Notes: generated by a model not told the origin, from the sequence alone. Counted from the first letter of the stretch, positions 42,537-52,622 are shown. The stretch: 64,000 nucleotides of DNA from JADJDM01 sp044352985 (GCA_044352985.1 JBILCU010000003.1:186001-250000), one strand, 5' to 3'. A program made the numbers and translations.

Positions 42537-43472
42537 TTACAACGGATCTAAACGTTCTCCATATTTCGTTTTTGGAACTATAATTTTTTTAATTTTTGAT
42601 TGAATTTCAGTCTCCAAATTTTCCAATAACTTCTTTTTCACAAAATGACGATGAGTAATAATTCCAACAGAACGATAAGGTATAGGTTTACTAAATTCGC
42701 TGATATGTTTTTTATCTGCTGTAGAAAGATCTAAAGATGATAAATATGGCAAAAGTGTAGCTGCTTTATTTGCTTTCACAAAACGAATTAAACTATCAAT
42801 AGAGCCTGCTTTGTAATCGAAATTTAATTTGTTTGCAAAATTTAAATTCTTTATTTCACAAAGTTTTATTACCTGAGTTCGCATACAATGATCCTCTTCC
42901 AATAAACATAAATTTTCAGTATTCAAATTTTCAATTTTACTGTATTTAGAAGTTGTTTTTTGCGCATTATAATAAACAAATGGTTCATCATACAAATGCG
43001 TTTCAATTAAATCTTCATCATTTATAGGAGTTGAAACAATTCCAATATCGAGTTCGCGTGATTTTAACTGACGGATGATTTCTTTTGTTGGTTCTTCTCT
43101 TACAACAATTTTTAAGTTGGGGAATTGAATCGCGAAATCTTGTAAAAAACGTGGAAGCAAAAAAGGTGCAATTGTTGGGATTACAGAAATACTCAAGTTT
43201 CCTTTTAGTTCTCCTTTAATCTCGCTTGTAAGTTCCTCAAGTTGTTGTATGTCTTTTATTATTGTTTTAAAATGCTCAACAATTAACTTGCCTTCTTTGG
43301 TAAGTTCAACCGGCTTTTTTTTACGGTCGAAAAGTTTAATGTTAATCTCCTCTTCAAGCTTCGAAATCATCGTGCTTAAGGTAGACTGAGTAATAAAGCA
43401 TTTACTTGCGGCTGTTTCAAAATGCCTTGTTTCGGCTACAGCCAATACGTATTGAAATTGTTGTATGTTCAT
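42537..43472 (-). CDS. oxyR: Peroxide-sensing LysR regulator OxyR
   Basis: 311 aa LysR family: winged helix 1-60 (FETAASKCFITQSTLSTMISKLEEEINIKLFDR) and a periplasmic-binding-like sensor. The redox cysteines are C196 and C205 in EDHCMRTQVIKLC, matching the C199/C208 spacing of Escherichia coli OxyR. It is divergent from katG, the typical regulon target, and their shared 104-nt gap holds the katG promoter. This supports a functional peroxide-response pair. Confidence 0.94.
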   Translation of the reverse strand: MNIQQFQYVLAVAETRHFETAASKCFITQSTLSTMISKLEEEINIKLFDRKKKPVELTKEGKLIVEHFKTIIKDIQQLEELTSEIKGELKGNLSISVIPTIAPFLLPRFLQDFAIQFPNLKIVVREEPTKEIIRQLKSRELDIGIVSTPINDEDLIETHLYDEPFVYYNAQKTTSKYSKIENLNTENLCLLEEDHCMRTQVIKLCEIKNLNFANKLNFDYKAGSIDSLIRFVKANKAATLLPYLSSLDLSTADKKHISEFSKPIPYRSVGIITHRHFVKKKLLENLETEIQSKIKKIIVPKTKYGERLDPL

Positions 43473-43473
43473 C

Positions 43474-43536
43474 TATTTTATCAATATTAATATTTAAAAT
43501 ATCGTTTTTATAAATTAAAAATAGTAAATAGTTTTG
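43474..43536 (+). promoter_or_regulatory. katG promoter (TAGTTTTG) and candidate OxyR site
   Basis: An exact TAnnTTTG lies at 43,529-43,536. Next to the oxyR start, TATTTTA (43,474-43,480) and TAAAATA (43,495-43,501) form inverted arms over 28 nt, a possible regulator site. The operator reading is inference; the gap is too AT-rich for certainty. Confidence 0.45.
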
Positions 43537-43576
43537 TATCAATAAAAAGAATGAATAACCTTTTAAAATCATCAAA

Positions 43577-45895
43577 ATGAAAAGAATCATAATTACAACT
43601 GGATTACTTACTTCTTTTTTCATGGCAAATGACATTAATTTGTTTGCTCAAGAGGCTATGGAAAGTAAAGGAAAATGTCCGTTTCACTTTGGTCGATCAT
43701 CCAAAGAAAAAAATGCAGTTGCATCAAATGAAACCACCACGGTTTCATCATCAAATTCGTCTAACTCTAAAACAAGCAATGGCGATTGGTGGCCCAGCCA
43801 GCTTGATTTAAGTGTATTGCGTCAAAATTCTTCATTATCCAATCCTATGGGTAAAGAATTTGATTATTCAAAAGAATTTTTGAGTTTGAATTTGCAAGCA
43901 TTAAAAAAAGACATTCAAGATGTAATGACTAAATCAGAAGATTGGTGGCCTGCTGATTTTGGGCATTATGGTCCGTTTTTTATACGTATGGCTTGGCACA
44001 GTGCAGGGACTTATCGAACTGGTGACGGACGTGGTGGCGCTAGAGCAGGGCAGCAGCGTTTTGCACCTTTAAATAGTTGGCCGGATAATGCTAATTTGGA
44101 TAAAGCGAGAAGATTACTTTGGCCAATAAAACAAAAGTATGGCAAGAAAATTTCATGGGCTGATTTAATGATACTTACCGGAAACGTTGCTTTGGAATCG
44201 ATGGGTTTTAAAACTTTTGGGTTTGCAGGTGGTAGAGAAGATGTTTGGGAACCTGAATCAAATGTGTATTGGGGTTCAGAAAAAAAATGGTTAGAGGATA
44301 AGCGTTATTCAGAAGGTCGCAAATTAGAGAATCCATTAGCTGCCGTTCAAATGGGTCTGATTTATGTTAATCCGGAAGGACCGAATGGAAACCCAGATCC
44401 AATTCTGGCTGCAAAAGACATTCGCGAAACATTTGGACGTATGGGAATGAATGATGAAGAAACAGTTGCTTTAATTGCCGGAGGACATACATTTGGAAAA
44501 GCTCATGGAGCAGCAAGTGCAACACATGTAGGCAAAGAGCCTGAAGCGGCTTCAATTGAAGAACAGGGTTTGGGATGGAAAAGCAATTACAAATCAGGAA
44601 AAGGAAAAGATGCCATTACTTCGGGCTTGGAAGTTACCTGGACATCGACACCAACACAATGGGGTAATGGCTTTTTCAAACTATTGTTTGGTAATGAATG
44701 GGAATTAACCAAAAGTCCTGCAGGCGCACAACAATGGGTAGCAAAAAATGCTGAGACAACTATACCTGATGCTTTTGATCCGAATGTAAAGCACAAACCA
44801 ACCATGTTAACTACTGATTTATCTTTACGTTTTGACCCTGAATACGGTAAAATTTCTAAACGATTTCTTGATAATCCCGAACAATTCAGAGAGGCATTTG
44901 CTCGTGCCTGGTTTAAATTAACACACCGAGATATGGGGCCACGCAGTTTATATTTAGGTGCTGAGGTTCCGAAGGAAGAATTGATTTGGCAAGACCCAAT
45001 TCCGGCAGTTAATCACCCTTTGGTTGATGCAAAAGATATTGAATCATTAAAAAATACTATTTTAAATTCAGGATTAAGCATCAGCGAATTAGTTGGAACT
45101 GCCTGGGCATCTGCATCTACATTCAGAAGTTCTGATAAACGTGGCGGAGCAAATGGTGCACGTATTCGTTTGTCGCCTCAAAAATATTGGGAAGTAAATA
45201 ATCCAAAACAATTGGAAAAAGTTTTGGCAACACTTGAAAAAATTCAATCAGACTTTAATAAAAATGCATCGCCAAAAAAAGTTTCAATGGCTGATTTAAT
45301 TGTGTTGGGTGGAACAGCTGCTTTGGAGAAGTCCGTTAAGAATGCAGGTTTAAACTTGACTGTTCCTTTTACACCCGGCAGAATGGATGCTTTACAAGAA
45401 CAAACTGATGTCAATTCCATCGCAGTTTTAGAGCCAATGGCTGATGGATTCAGAAACTATTCTAAAGCTACATACACACTGTCTACAGAGGAATTATTAG
45501 TAGATAAAGCTCAGTTACTCACTTTAACAGCACCTGAATTAACTTTGTTAATGGGTGGTTTGAAAGTCTTGAATATTAATTACAACAATACTCAAACGGG
45601 TGTTTTAACCACAAAGAAAGATCAGTTAACAAATGATTATTTTGTTAATCTTTTAGACATGAGCACTGTTTGGAAAGCGACTTCAGATACCAAAGAGTTT
45701 TTTGAAGGGACAGATAGAATCACAGGGAAAACAAAATGGACTGCATCACGTGCTGATTTAATTTTTGGCTCACATTCAGAATTAAGAGCATTGGCAGAAG
45801 TATATGCAAGTGAAGACGCGAAAGAAAAATTTGCAAAAGATTTTGTAGCTACTTGGGTCAAAGTGATGAACTTAGATCGATTTGATGTAAAGTGA
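43577..45895 (+). CDS. katG: Catalase-peroxidase KatG with predicted signal peptide
   Basis: 772 aa bifunctional haem catalase/peroxidase. Distal R137-W140-H141 (FIRMAWHSAGTYR), the Met-Tyr-Trp adduct residues W140, Y263 and M289 with normal spacing, and proximal H304 (AGGHTFGKAHG). A duplicated C-terminal peroxidase-like half is present. Unlike cytosolic KatG, it has an N-terminal hydrophobic segment (IIITTGLLTSFFMANDINLFAQ) that looks like a signal peptide with cleavage near residue 25. An internal ATG at M28 (MESKGKCPFHFG) could make a cytosolic form. Terminator follows. Confidence 0.95.
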   Translation: MKRIIITTGLLTSFFMANDINLFAQEAMESKGKCPFHFGRSSKEKNAVASNETTTVSSSNSSNSKTSNGDWWPSQLDLSVLRQNSSLSNPMGKEFDYSKEFLSLNLQALKKDIQDVMTKSEDWWPADFGHYGPFFIRMAWHSAGTYRTGDGRGGARAGQQRFAPLNSWPDNANLDKARRLLWPIKQKYGKKISWADLMILTGNVALESMGFKTFGFAGGREDVWEPESNVYWGSEKKWLEDKRYSEGRKLENPLAAVQMGLIYVNPEGPNGNPDPILAAKDIRETFGRMGMNDEETVALIAGGHTFGKAHGAASATHVGKEPEAASIEEQGLGWKSNYKSGKGKDAITSGLEVTWTSTPTQWGNGFFKLLFGNEWELTKSPAGAQQWVAKNAETTIPDAFDPNVKHKPTMLTTDLSLRFDPEYGKISKRFLDNPEQFREAFARAWFKLTHRDMGPRSLYLGAEVPKEELIWQDPIPAVNHPLVDAKDIESLKNTILNSGLSISELVGTAWASASTFRSSDKRGGANGARIRLSPQKYWEVNNPKQLEKVLATLEKIQSDFNKNASPKKVSMADLIVLGGTAALEKSVKNAGLNLTVPFTPGRMDALQEQTDVNSIAVLEPMADGFRNYSKATYTLSTEELLVDKAQLLTLTAPELTLLMGGLKVLNINYNNTQTGVLTTKKDQLTNDYFVNLLDMSTVWKATSDTKEFFEGTDRITGKTKWTASRADLIFGSHSELRALAEVYASEDAKEKFAKDFVATWVKVMNLDRFDVK

Positions 45896-45930
45896 AATTT
45901 AAACTGAAGATTAATAAGTTTTATTCTTAT

Positions 45931-45964
45931 AAAATCCCGGATGCGAAGTGCATCTGGGATTTTG
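45931..45964 (+). terminator. Intrinsic terminator after katG
   Basis: AAAATCCCGGATGC / GCATCTGGGATTTT, 14-bp stem with one G-U pair and loop GAAGT, 38 nt after the stop. Confidence 0.85.
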
Positions 45965-46062
45965 TATTTTAAAATGTCTTTTATATGATAGAAATTGAAA
46001 ACTATATTGAATAATGTCAATATTTTAAATACTTAATGTCTAAATTCTCGAAATCAAATATT

Positions 46063-46070
46063 TATATTTG
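46063..46070 (+). promoter_or_regulatory. -7 element (TATATTTG) immediately upstream of antiporter gene
   Basis: Exact TAnnTTTG only 8 nt before the ATG, so the transcript would be almost leaderless. -33 match is weak. Confidence 0.45.
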
Positions 46071-46078
46071 TAACTATC

Positions 46079-48232
46079 ATGGATTTGGAGCAAAACATAT
46101 TGAAATTGCTTGATTTATTGAAAGCAGAATTGCCCATTAAAAATTCTGTGTTAATTCTTTCCATTGTTTTACTCATTATTTTATTTTCACCATTGGTATT
46201 TCGGAAATTTAAAATTCCAGGAATCATTGGATTAATTTTAGCAGGAATTTTAATTGGTCCTAATACACTTCACCTCATAGAAAAAACAACCAGTTTTGAA
46301 TTATTTAGTAAAACCGGGTTGCTTTACATCATGTTTTTGGCAGGTTTGGAAATTGACATGCAGGAATTCAAACAAAACAGATCGAAAAGCATTGTTTTTG
46401 GAGCATTTACCTTTTTTATACCCATCATAATTGGTTTTTTTGTTTGTATATATGTTTTTCAATTTCAATTTTGGGCGGCCTTATTGTTAGCTAGTATGTT
46501 TTCAACTCATACACTTTTGAGTTATCCTATTGTAAGCAACATGGGCATTGTAAAAAATAGAGCTGTGCAACTTACTTTTGGAGGAACTATAATAACAGAT
46601 ACCGCTGTATTAATTTTACTGGGCATAATTACCAATGTAGTAAAAAATGAAATCAGTTCTGTTTTTTGGATAAAAACCATTATTATGCTTTCAGCATTGG
46701 TATTGGGAACATTGTTTTTACTTCCGCGTATTACTCGATGGTTTTTTAGAAACTTGGAAGGTCAGGGGAGCTCGCAATACATTTATGTACTGGCTGTAGT
46801 TTTTTTATCAGCTTTCTTTTCAGAGTTGGCAGGTGTTGAACCAATAATTGGGGCATTTCTTGCCGGACTGGCATTGAACAGAGTAATTCCACATAATTCA
46901 GTATTGATGAATAGAATTATTTTTATTGGTAACACTTTATTTATTCCATTTTTCTTAATCAGTGCCGGTATGCTAGTTGATTTAAAATTATTTTTCCAGG
47001 GTTCTGGTGCGTTAATTTTTGCAGGTATATTAAGTTTCGTAGCACTTTTAACTAAGTATTTTGCAGCTAAAATAACTCAATTCATTTTTAAACTTTCAAA
47101 AGATGAAGGTAATATCATTTTTGGCTTAAGCGCGTCTCATGCTGCTGCAACCTTGGCTGTAATTAAAGTAGGTTATGATATCGGTTTATTTGATAATAAT
47201 GTAATTAACGGGACAATTATTTTAATACTGATAACATGTTTGGCAAGTTCTTTTATGACTGAGCGTGCAGGAAGAAAATTAGCTATTGCAGAAAAAGATA
47301 CTGATTATAAAACAGAAAAAAGAACTGAAAAAATATTAGTTCCACTTACAAATAATGAAGGAATAAATAGATTAATTGATTTGGCATTGATCTTAAAAAA
47401 TCCAAAATCAAATGAACCTCTTTATCCATTATCTATAGTTGAAGATGATTTAGATGCTGATGAAAAATTAAATGGTTCTAGAAAATTATTGGCAAGTATA
47501 TCAGAACAAGTTGCTGCAATGGATAAAAAAATGGAAGTTCTTAAAAAAGTGGACTTAAACATTGTTGATGGAATAGTAAGAACAGCCAAAGCATATTCTA
47601 TAACTGATATTGTTTTAGCTTATCAAACAAACTCTAATTCTGCTAATTTTATTTTTGGGTCTAAAGCAGATCAATTAGTTTCTAAAGCTGACCAGTTTAC
47701 GGTAGTTTCTAAAATTTTGCAGCCATTTAGTACTTTTCAAAAAGTAGTTGTGTTGTTAACACCAAATGCAGAACTTGAAAAAAATTTTAAACGTACCTGT
47801 TTAAAAATTAATCGAATTCTAAAACAAGTTGGGGAAGATTCAATTGTTTACGGAGTTAGTAATTCTATCGAGCAATTTAAAAATTTAATTAACGATAAAA
47901 ATTCTGATAATTACGATTACATGGTAACTGATGATTTTGAAAATTTAGATTTTTTAGAAAAGTACAGAAGTGACGATAATTTATATCTCATCTTAAATTC
48001 AAGAAAACAAACGGTATCATATGATTATCACATTGATAATCTTCCAAAAGAATTACATAAAAATTTTGAGTATACAAGTTTTATTGTCATGTATCCTGAA
48101 ATGGTGGATTTAAATTATTCCACAAACGAATACATTGAAGTAGGTAATATTGCTATGCAGGAAAACTTTGATAAAATTATGCAAGTAAAAGATAAGGTAA
48201 AAGAAATTTTTAAGCGTGATAACCAATCATAA
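46079..48232 (+). CDS. Cation:proton antiporter (CPA2/Kef-type) with C-terminal UspA-like region
   Basis: 717 aa. The first 400 residues are a 12-13 helix Na+/H+ exchanger domain (PGIIGLILAGILIGPNTLHLI, LLYIMFLAGLEIDMQEF, FSTHTLLSYPIVSNMGI, GVEPIIGAFLAGLALNR). The soluble part (about 415-715) has two degenerate nucleotide-binding, universal-stress-like halves (EKILVPLTNNEGINRLIDLALIL). Likely exchanges K+ or Na+ for protons. The next gene overlaps by one base (TAATG), so it is translationally coupled. Confidence 0.9.
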   Translation: MDLEQNILKLLDLLKAELPIKNSVLILSIVLLIILFSPLVFRKFKIPGIIGLILAGILIGPNTLHLIEKTTSFELFSKTGLLYIMFLAGLEIDMQEFKQNRSKSIVFGAFTFFIPIIIGFFVCIYVFQFQFWAALLLASMFSTHTLLSYPIVSNMGIVKNRAVQLTFGGTIITDTAVLILLGIITNVVKNEISSVFWIKTIIMLSALVLGTLFLLPRITRWFFRNLEGQGSSQYIYVLAVVFLSAFFSELAGVEPIIGAFLAGLALNRVIPHNSVLMNRIIFIGNTLFIPFFLISAGMLVDLKLFFQGSGALIFAGILSFVALLTKYFAAKITQFIFKLSKDEGNIIFGLSASHAAATLAVIKVGYDIGLFDNNVINGTIILILITCLASSFMTERAGRKLAIAEKDTDYKTEKRTEKILVPLTNNEGINRLIDLALILKNPKSNEPLYPLSIVEDDLDADEKLNGSRKLLASISEQVAAMDKKMEVLKKVDLNIVDGIVRTAKAYSITDIVLAYQTNSNSANFIFGSKADQLVSKADQFTVVSKILQPFSTFQKVVVLLTPNAELEKNFKRTCLKINRILKQVGEDSIVYGVSNSIEQFKNLINDKNSDNYDYMVTDDFENLDFLEKYRSDDNLYLILNSRKQTVSYDYHIDNLPKELHKNFEYTSFIVMYPEMVDLNYSTNEYIEVGNIAMQENFDKIMQVKDKVKEIFKRDNQS

Positions 48233-49185
48233 TGCTTAAAACAGTTTTCATAATTCTGATTTTCTTTTCCTCTTTTTTAAATTTTGTTTATGCCCAGAAA
48301 TTTACCAGTATAAAAAGTAAATCTGTAAAAATTGATTCTACTTCATTCATAAAGCAAGACAATTATGAATGTTCAAAAACTAAAGTAATCGTAAAAAGAT
48401 CCATTTTACTTTCTCCACAAATTAAAGAAACCTCCGGATTGATTTTTTTTAATAATTTACTATGGACTCACAATGATGATACTGATAATTACCTTTATGG
48501 AATTGATACCACAACTGGTAAAATAGTTAAAAGTGTAAAATTAACTTACTTAAGCAATATTGATTGGGAAGAAATTTCACAAGATGAAAATTATATTTAT
48601 GTTGGAGATATTGGAAATAATAAGGGAAATAGAAAAGATTTAAGTATTTATAGGATAGATAAAGATAAGTTTGTTGATGGTCCAATTAAAATTGATACCA
48701 TTAGTTTTCACTATGATTTACAAAAAGAATTTATTTCTATTCAATCTAATAAATCAGACTTTGATTGCGAAGCGTTTATTGTAGTTAAAGACAGTATTTA
48801 TTTGTTTACCAAAGAATGGAGTAGTTTAAAAACAAGTATATATTCTTTACCCAAAACACCCGGAAATTATAGCGCAAGATTTATTAATTCAATTAACGTT
48901 AAAGGTTTGGTTACGGGTGCTGTTTATTTTGAAGAAAAACATAAAATTATATTATGTGGTTATTCCAAATTACTTGAGCCATTTATTTTTTATTTAAACG
49001 ATTTTATGAATTATGATTTTAAGAAAACAAATAAAAGAAAAACGGAAATAAATCTGCCACTTCATCAAATTGAAGCTATTACAACTATTGATGGTGTAAA
49101 TTTATTTTTAACCAATGAAAATTTTTCAAAATCTATTATAGCGATTCAAAATAAATTACATTTTGTAATTTCCACTGATTTTTAA
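48232..49185 (+). CDS. Exported protein of unknown function, beta-propeller-like
   Basis: 317 aa, signal peptide (FIILIFFSSFLNFVYAQ). The mature protein has recurring strand-turn units with WTHNDDTDNYLYGIDTTTGKI, ISQDENYIYVGDIGNNKGNRKDLSIYRI and IYLFTKEWSSLKTSIYSL, consistent with a propeller and recalling SdiA-regulated or TolB-like repeats, though I do not recognise the family. It is coupled to the antiporter by a one-base overlap, suggesting some joint envelope role. Confidence 0.7.
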   Translation: MLKTVFIILIFFSSFLNFVYAQKFTSIKSKSVKIDSTSFIKQDNYECSKTKVIVKRSILLSPQIKETSGLIFFNNLLWTHNDDTDNYLYGIDTTTGKIVKSVKLTYLSNIDWEEISQDENYIYVGDIGNNKGNRKDLSIYRIDKDKFVDGPIKIDTISFHYDLQKEFISIQSNKSDFDCEAFIVVKDSIYLFTKEWSSLKTSIYSLPKTPGNYSARFINSINVKGLVTGAVYFEEKHKIILCGYSKLLEPFIFYLNDFMNYDFKKTNKRKTEINLPLHQIEAITTIDGVNLFLTNENFSKSIIAIQNKLHFVISTDF

Positions 49186-49215
49186 TAGATTTTGTAGTAT
49201 AAGTTAAATTAGTAT

Positions 49216-49857
49216 TCACTTTAGTTTTTCAGAAAACACTTTTTTAAATTTATCTAGCTTAGGTTTTATTAAAAATTGGCAATAAGGTTCTTCGCCATTA
49301 AGGTTGTAATAATTTTGGTGATAATCTTCTGCAGTATAGAAATTATTAAATTCACTTATTTCAGTAATAATAGGTTGATTAAATGCGCCTGAATTATTCA
49401 ATTTATTTTTGAGTTCAATAGCAATACTTTTTTGATTTTCGTTGTGAAAAAATATTGCTGAACGGTATTGTGTGCCTACATCATTTCCCTGACGATTTAA
49501 TGTTGTTGGATCATGTGTTTGCCAGAATACTTCTAATAATTCTTGAAATGAAATTTCATTGGGATTATAATATATTTGACAAACTTCTGCATGACCAGTT
49601 ACTCCAGCGCAAACTTCTCTATATGCAGGATTTTTAATTGTTCCACCACTGTATCCTGAAACAACTTTTTTTACCCCCTTTAATTGTTGAAATACTGCTT
49701 CCACACACCAAAAACAACCAGCTCCTAAAGTTGCAGTATCTAATTGATTATTGTCCATAGTTGAATGTTTTGTTATTGGTTTATCTTCTTTTTTTTGTGC
49801 ATGAATACATGAGTGCACAAAACAACTTATTATAATGGTATATATTAAATTTCTCAA
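49216..49857 (-). CDS. msrA: Peptide-methionine (S)-S-oxide reductase, exported
   Basis: 213 aa. MsrA core from about residue 42: LGAGCFWCVEAVFQQLKGVKKVVSGYSGG with catalytic C48 in GCFW, and QTHDPTTLNRQGNDVGTQYRS. The N-terminal hydrophobic leader (LIYTIIISCFVHSCIHAQ) predicts export, possibly as a lipoprotein through C17. It repairs oxidised methionine in the envelope, thematically close to the exported KatG. Confidence 0.93.
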   Translation of the reverse strand: MRNLIYTIIISCFVHSCIHAQKKEDKPITKHSTMDNNQLDTATLGAGCFWCVEAVFQQLKGVKKVVSGYSGGTIKNPAYREVCAGVTGHAEVCQIYYNPNEISFQELLEVFWQTHDPTTLNRQGNDVGTQYRSAIFFHNENQKSIAIELKNKLNNSGAFNQPIITEISEFNNFYTAEDYHQNYYNLNGEEPYCQFLIKPKLDKFKKVFSEKLK

Positions 49858-49886
49858 AATATCATTTTTATCAAAAATAGCTCAAA

Positions 49887-49921
49887 AAAAAACCTTTAAC
49901 ATTTCTGTTAAAGGTTTTTTT
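49887..49921 (-). terminator. Intrinsic terminator after gldJ
   Basis: AAAAAACCTTTAAC / GTTAAAGGTTTTTT, 14-bp stem with a 6-nt loop, positioned 18 nt past the gldJ stop; works in both directions. Confidence 0.87.
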
Positions 49922-49938
49922 AAAAATTTGGCTAAATT

Positions 49939-51549
49939 TTATTTACCTCCTAAACCAGTTGGGCTACCTACTCTTGTCATAGCACATCTAAATCCTAAAT
50001 AAGATGTTGACTGACGTTGGTCTAAAAACCTTCTAGTTCCTGGTCCTAGCCAATATGCGCGATCTTTCCAAGAACCACCTTTATAAACATGAGCTACATC
50101 GTTAACCAATGATGTTTTAGAGTATTCGTACATTAATTTTCCAGAATAATTTTCGTATGCTCCTTCACCTTCTTTGTAATAAATGGATGAATTTACATCA
50201 CCATCTTTCTCTGATCTGTAATCTGCCATTTTGTAATTTCTTCTTTCATCTAAGTTATCTTCAGAGAATTGAATACCAACATCTCTCCACATCACACGAC
50301 CAGGAATAGAAACTAATATACTATCAGTTGTTAAAGAATCCATAGATGAACTGTTTCCACCGTGTGCACCCGGAACTGCTACAGGATGAGTGAATTTTTG
50401 ATAAACAGGAACATCATCATTAATTAAAATGGTACCTTCTGTTGAATCACGTTTTTGTGTTTTAAAAACGTTTCCACGGAAAGGTCGAAACTCATCACCA
50501 TCTTCAGATGAAAGTGGTCTGTAAACATCTAAAACCCACTCAGAAACATTACCTGCCATGTGGTAAAGACCATAATCATTAGGCCAGTATGAATAAACTG
50601 GAGCAGTAACATCCGCATTATCATTTAACCAACCAGCAACACCCATATAATCTCCGTTTCCTCTTACGAAGTTAGCCATGATTTGTCCCATGTATTTTTC
50701 ATCCGGATTTCTAACTCCATGTCCATTCCAAGGATAAATTCTTCTACTTGTTATTCGTTCACCAATAGTGTTTCCAATCAAACCATAAGAAGCGTATTCC
50801 CATTCTGCTTCTGTTGGTAGTCTGTAATTTGGTAAAAATATACCATCTTCCATACGAACATTTCTTTCAAAACCATTTGCTTCTTGGAAAGAAGGCAATT
50901 TTTGTTTTAACCTATCTCCTTCGAATTTGGTACCATTAGTTGCTAAATAAGATTCGGTTGTGAAATAATCAGCTGAAGTACTTGCCGGAACGTGCTCGAA
51001 TAATCCTTCACGAATTAAAATAAATTCATTAACACGGTCTGTTCTCCAAGCGCAATAATCATTAGCTTGTAACCAGTTAATACCAACAACAGGATAATCT
51101 CTGTATGCAGGATGACGTAAATAATAATCTACATATGGTTCATTAAAGCCCATTTTTTCACGCCATACCAATGTGTCTGGTAAAGCTTTAATATAAACTT
51201 CAGGATAATCAGTAAATACGCGGCTTGTCCAGAATAAATATTCTAAATATGAAAAATTACTTACCTCAGTTTCATCCATATAAAATGAAGAAACAGTAAC
51301 TCTTCTTGGTGTATTGTTCCAATCATAAGTTACATCGTTTTCTGTTCTCCCAAAAGTGAATGCTCCACCTTCAATTAAAACTAAACCCGGACCGGTTTCT
51401 TGTTCCTCATAAGGAACTTTTTCAAAACCACCATTTTCTGGTGAATTATAAGCCCATCCTGTTGTAGGAGAGCGTTCTACTCCACAAGAACTTAGAAGAA
51501 CTGCTGAAGCAATTCCTGCAAAAATAAGTTTATAGCCTTTCTTAATCAT
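49939..51549 (-). CDS. gldJ: Gliding motility lipoprotein GldJ
   Basis: 536 aa. Lipobox C22 (AVLLSSCGVE); after it the GldJ-typical RSPTTGWAYNSPENGGFEKVPYEEQETGPGLVLIEGGAFTFGR. A formylglycine-generating-enzyme (SUMF1) fold follows: NTPRRVTVSSFYMDETEVSN, YRLPTEAEWEYASYG, YHMAGNVSEWVLDVYRP, ending RRFLDQRQSTSYLGFRCAM. GldJ acts at the cell envelope in gliding and T9SS function (with GldK). Preceded on the same strand by a porP/sprF gene, 59 nt away. Confidence 0.92.
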   Translation of the reverse strand: MIKKGYKLIFAGIASAVLLSSCGVERSPTTGWAYNSPENGGFEKVPYEEQETGPGLVLIEGGAFTFGRTENDVTYDWNNTPRRVTVSSFYMDETEVSNFSYLEYLFWTSRVFTDYPEVYIKALPDTLVWREKMGFNEPYVDYYLRHPAYRDYPVVGINWLQANDYCAWRTDRVNEFILIREGLFEHVPASTSADYFTTESYLATNGTKFEGDRLKQKLPSFQEANGFERNVRMEDGIFLPNYRLPTEAEWEYASYGLIGNTIGERITSRRIYPWNGHGVRNPDEKYMGQIMANFVRGNGDYMGVAGWLNDNADVTAPVYSYWPNDYGLYHMAGNVSEWVLDVYRPLSSEDGDEFRPFRGNVFKTQKRDSTEGTILINDDVPVYQKFTHPVAVPGAHGGNSSSMDSLTTDSILVSIPGRVMWRDVGIQFSEDNLDERRNYKMADYRSEKDGDVNSSIYYKEGEGAYENYSGKLMYEYSKTSLVNDVAHVYKGGSWKDRAYWLGPGTRRFLDQRQSTSYLGFRCAMTRVGSPTGLGGK

Positions 51550-51608
51550 GATTTTCTAACTAAAAGTACTGTTATAACGTTATTAATTTTAAAAAGTTAC
51601 ATCCAAAA

Positions 51609-52562
51609 TTAAAAAGAAGGACAACTCACTGTTCTGAACTTCTTTTTCTTTGGTTTACATTCAAATTGAATTTGCATTGAAATTTCGTGTGATCCTGCAG
51701 AAACGTTGGATAGTTTAGATACAGTAATATCATAACTATAACCAAATTTGAAATTATTATTTTGGAAACCGATTAGTACTATAAACGCATCCTGGTTTCT
51801 GTACCAAACTCCACCAACTATAGAGTTTTTCACAAAATACATACCTAGGTTTAGTTGTTGAAAATCTTGTTGGCGTTGATACAAAATATTAGGAGATATA
51901 AATGTTTGTTTTCCTTTTTCTAATGGAATCATTGCTCCTGCATGAGCTGTAATTTTCATTGGCAATTTAACTCCGTTTGCATTAATAAAACCTTCTTCAG
52001 GTTGATTAATGTGGTGAGTGGCTAAGCCAAAATAATAACGTTTGCTATATCCTAATAAACCAGCACTTATATCAACAGATTGAGCTTTGTTGCGAACTTG
52101 TATTTCATTTGTGTTCCAAACAAAACCTCTTCTTTTGTCAATCATGTCTCCAAAAGTTAACTTACTCCAGTCTAAACTTTTTTGATGATAGGTTCCTTCT
52201 AAACCAAAATCCATTGAAAAGAAACGATTTACATTTAAACGGTAGGAATAAATACCGCTAACACGATTTGTGGTTAGGGTTCCGTCACCTGCTCTATCTG
52301 AGGAAACAAGTAAACCTATACCTCCAGAAAGGTTGTCTACGTATTGATCGTAAGAAGCACTATAAGTTACATAGGCATTATTTAACCCAGGCCACTCATT
52401 ACGATAGTTCATAGTAACTCGCGGACAGCTAGCAGTGCCTGCAAAAGCTGGGTTTAAATATAAAGGATTAGCATAAAATTGCGTAAATCCTGGATCTTGA
52501 GCTTTTGTTTTAGTTAAAACCGAGCTCGATAATAAGAGTATAAATATTATCTTTTTAACCAT
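51609..52562 (-). CDS. PorP/SprF family T9SS protein
   Basis: 317 aa. Signal peptide MVKKIIFILLLSSSVLTKTKAQ, then DPGFTQFYANPLYLNPAFAGT, the family hallmark, followed by barrel strands. I start at MVKKII because a promoter -7 box lies at 52,593-52,600, which would leave a longer upstream start without a transcript. It is divergent from porU and upstream of gldJ, so it belongs to the T9SS locus. Confidence 0.92.
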   Translation of the reverse strand: MVKKIIFILLLSSSVLTKTKAQDPGFTQFYANPLYLNPAFAGTASCPRVTMNYRNEWPGLNNAYVTYSASYDQYVDNLSGGIGLLVSSDRAGDGTLTTNRVSGIYSYRLNVNRFFSMDFGLEGTYHQKSLDWSKLTFGDMIDKRRGFVWNTNEIQVRNKAQSVDISAGLLGYSKRYYFGLATHHINQPEEGFINANGVKLPMKITAHAGAMIPLEKGKQTFISPNILYQRQQDFQQLNLGMYFVKNSIVGGVWYRNQDAFIVLIGFQNNNFKFGYSYDITVSKLSNVSAGSHEISMQIQFECKPKKKKFRTVSCPSF

Positions 52563-52592
52563 AAAATTTTGGCCAAATTTATTAATGACTGA

Positions 52593-52622
52593 CAAATATA
52601 TTATTTAAAATTGAATAACAAA
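52593..52622 (-). promoter_or_regulatory. Promoter of the porP/sprF-like gene
   Basis: Minus strand TTTG (52,622-52,619), an 18-nt spacer, then TATATTTG (52,600-52,593). The ATG is about 30 nt downstream. It fixes the choice of start for the gene. Confidence 0.6.
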
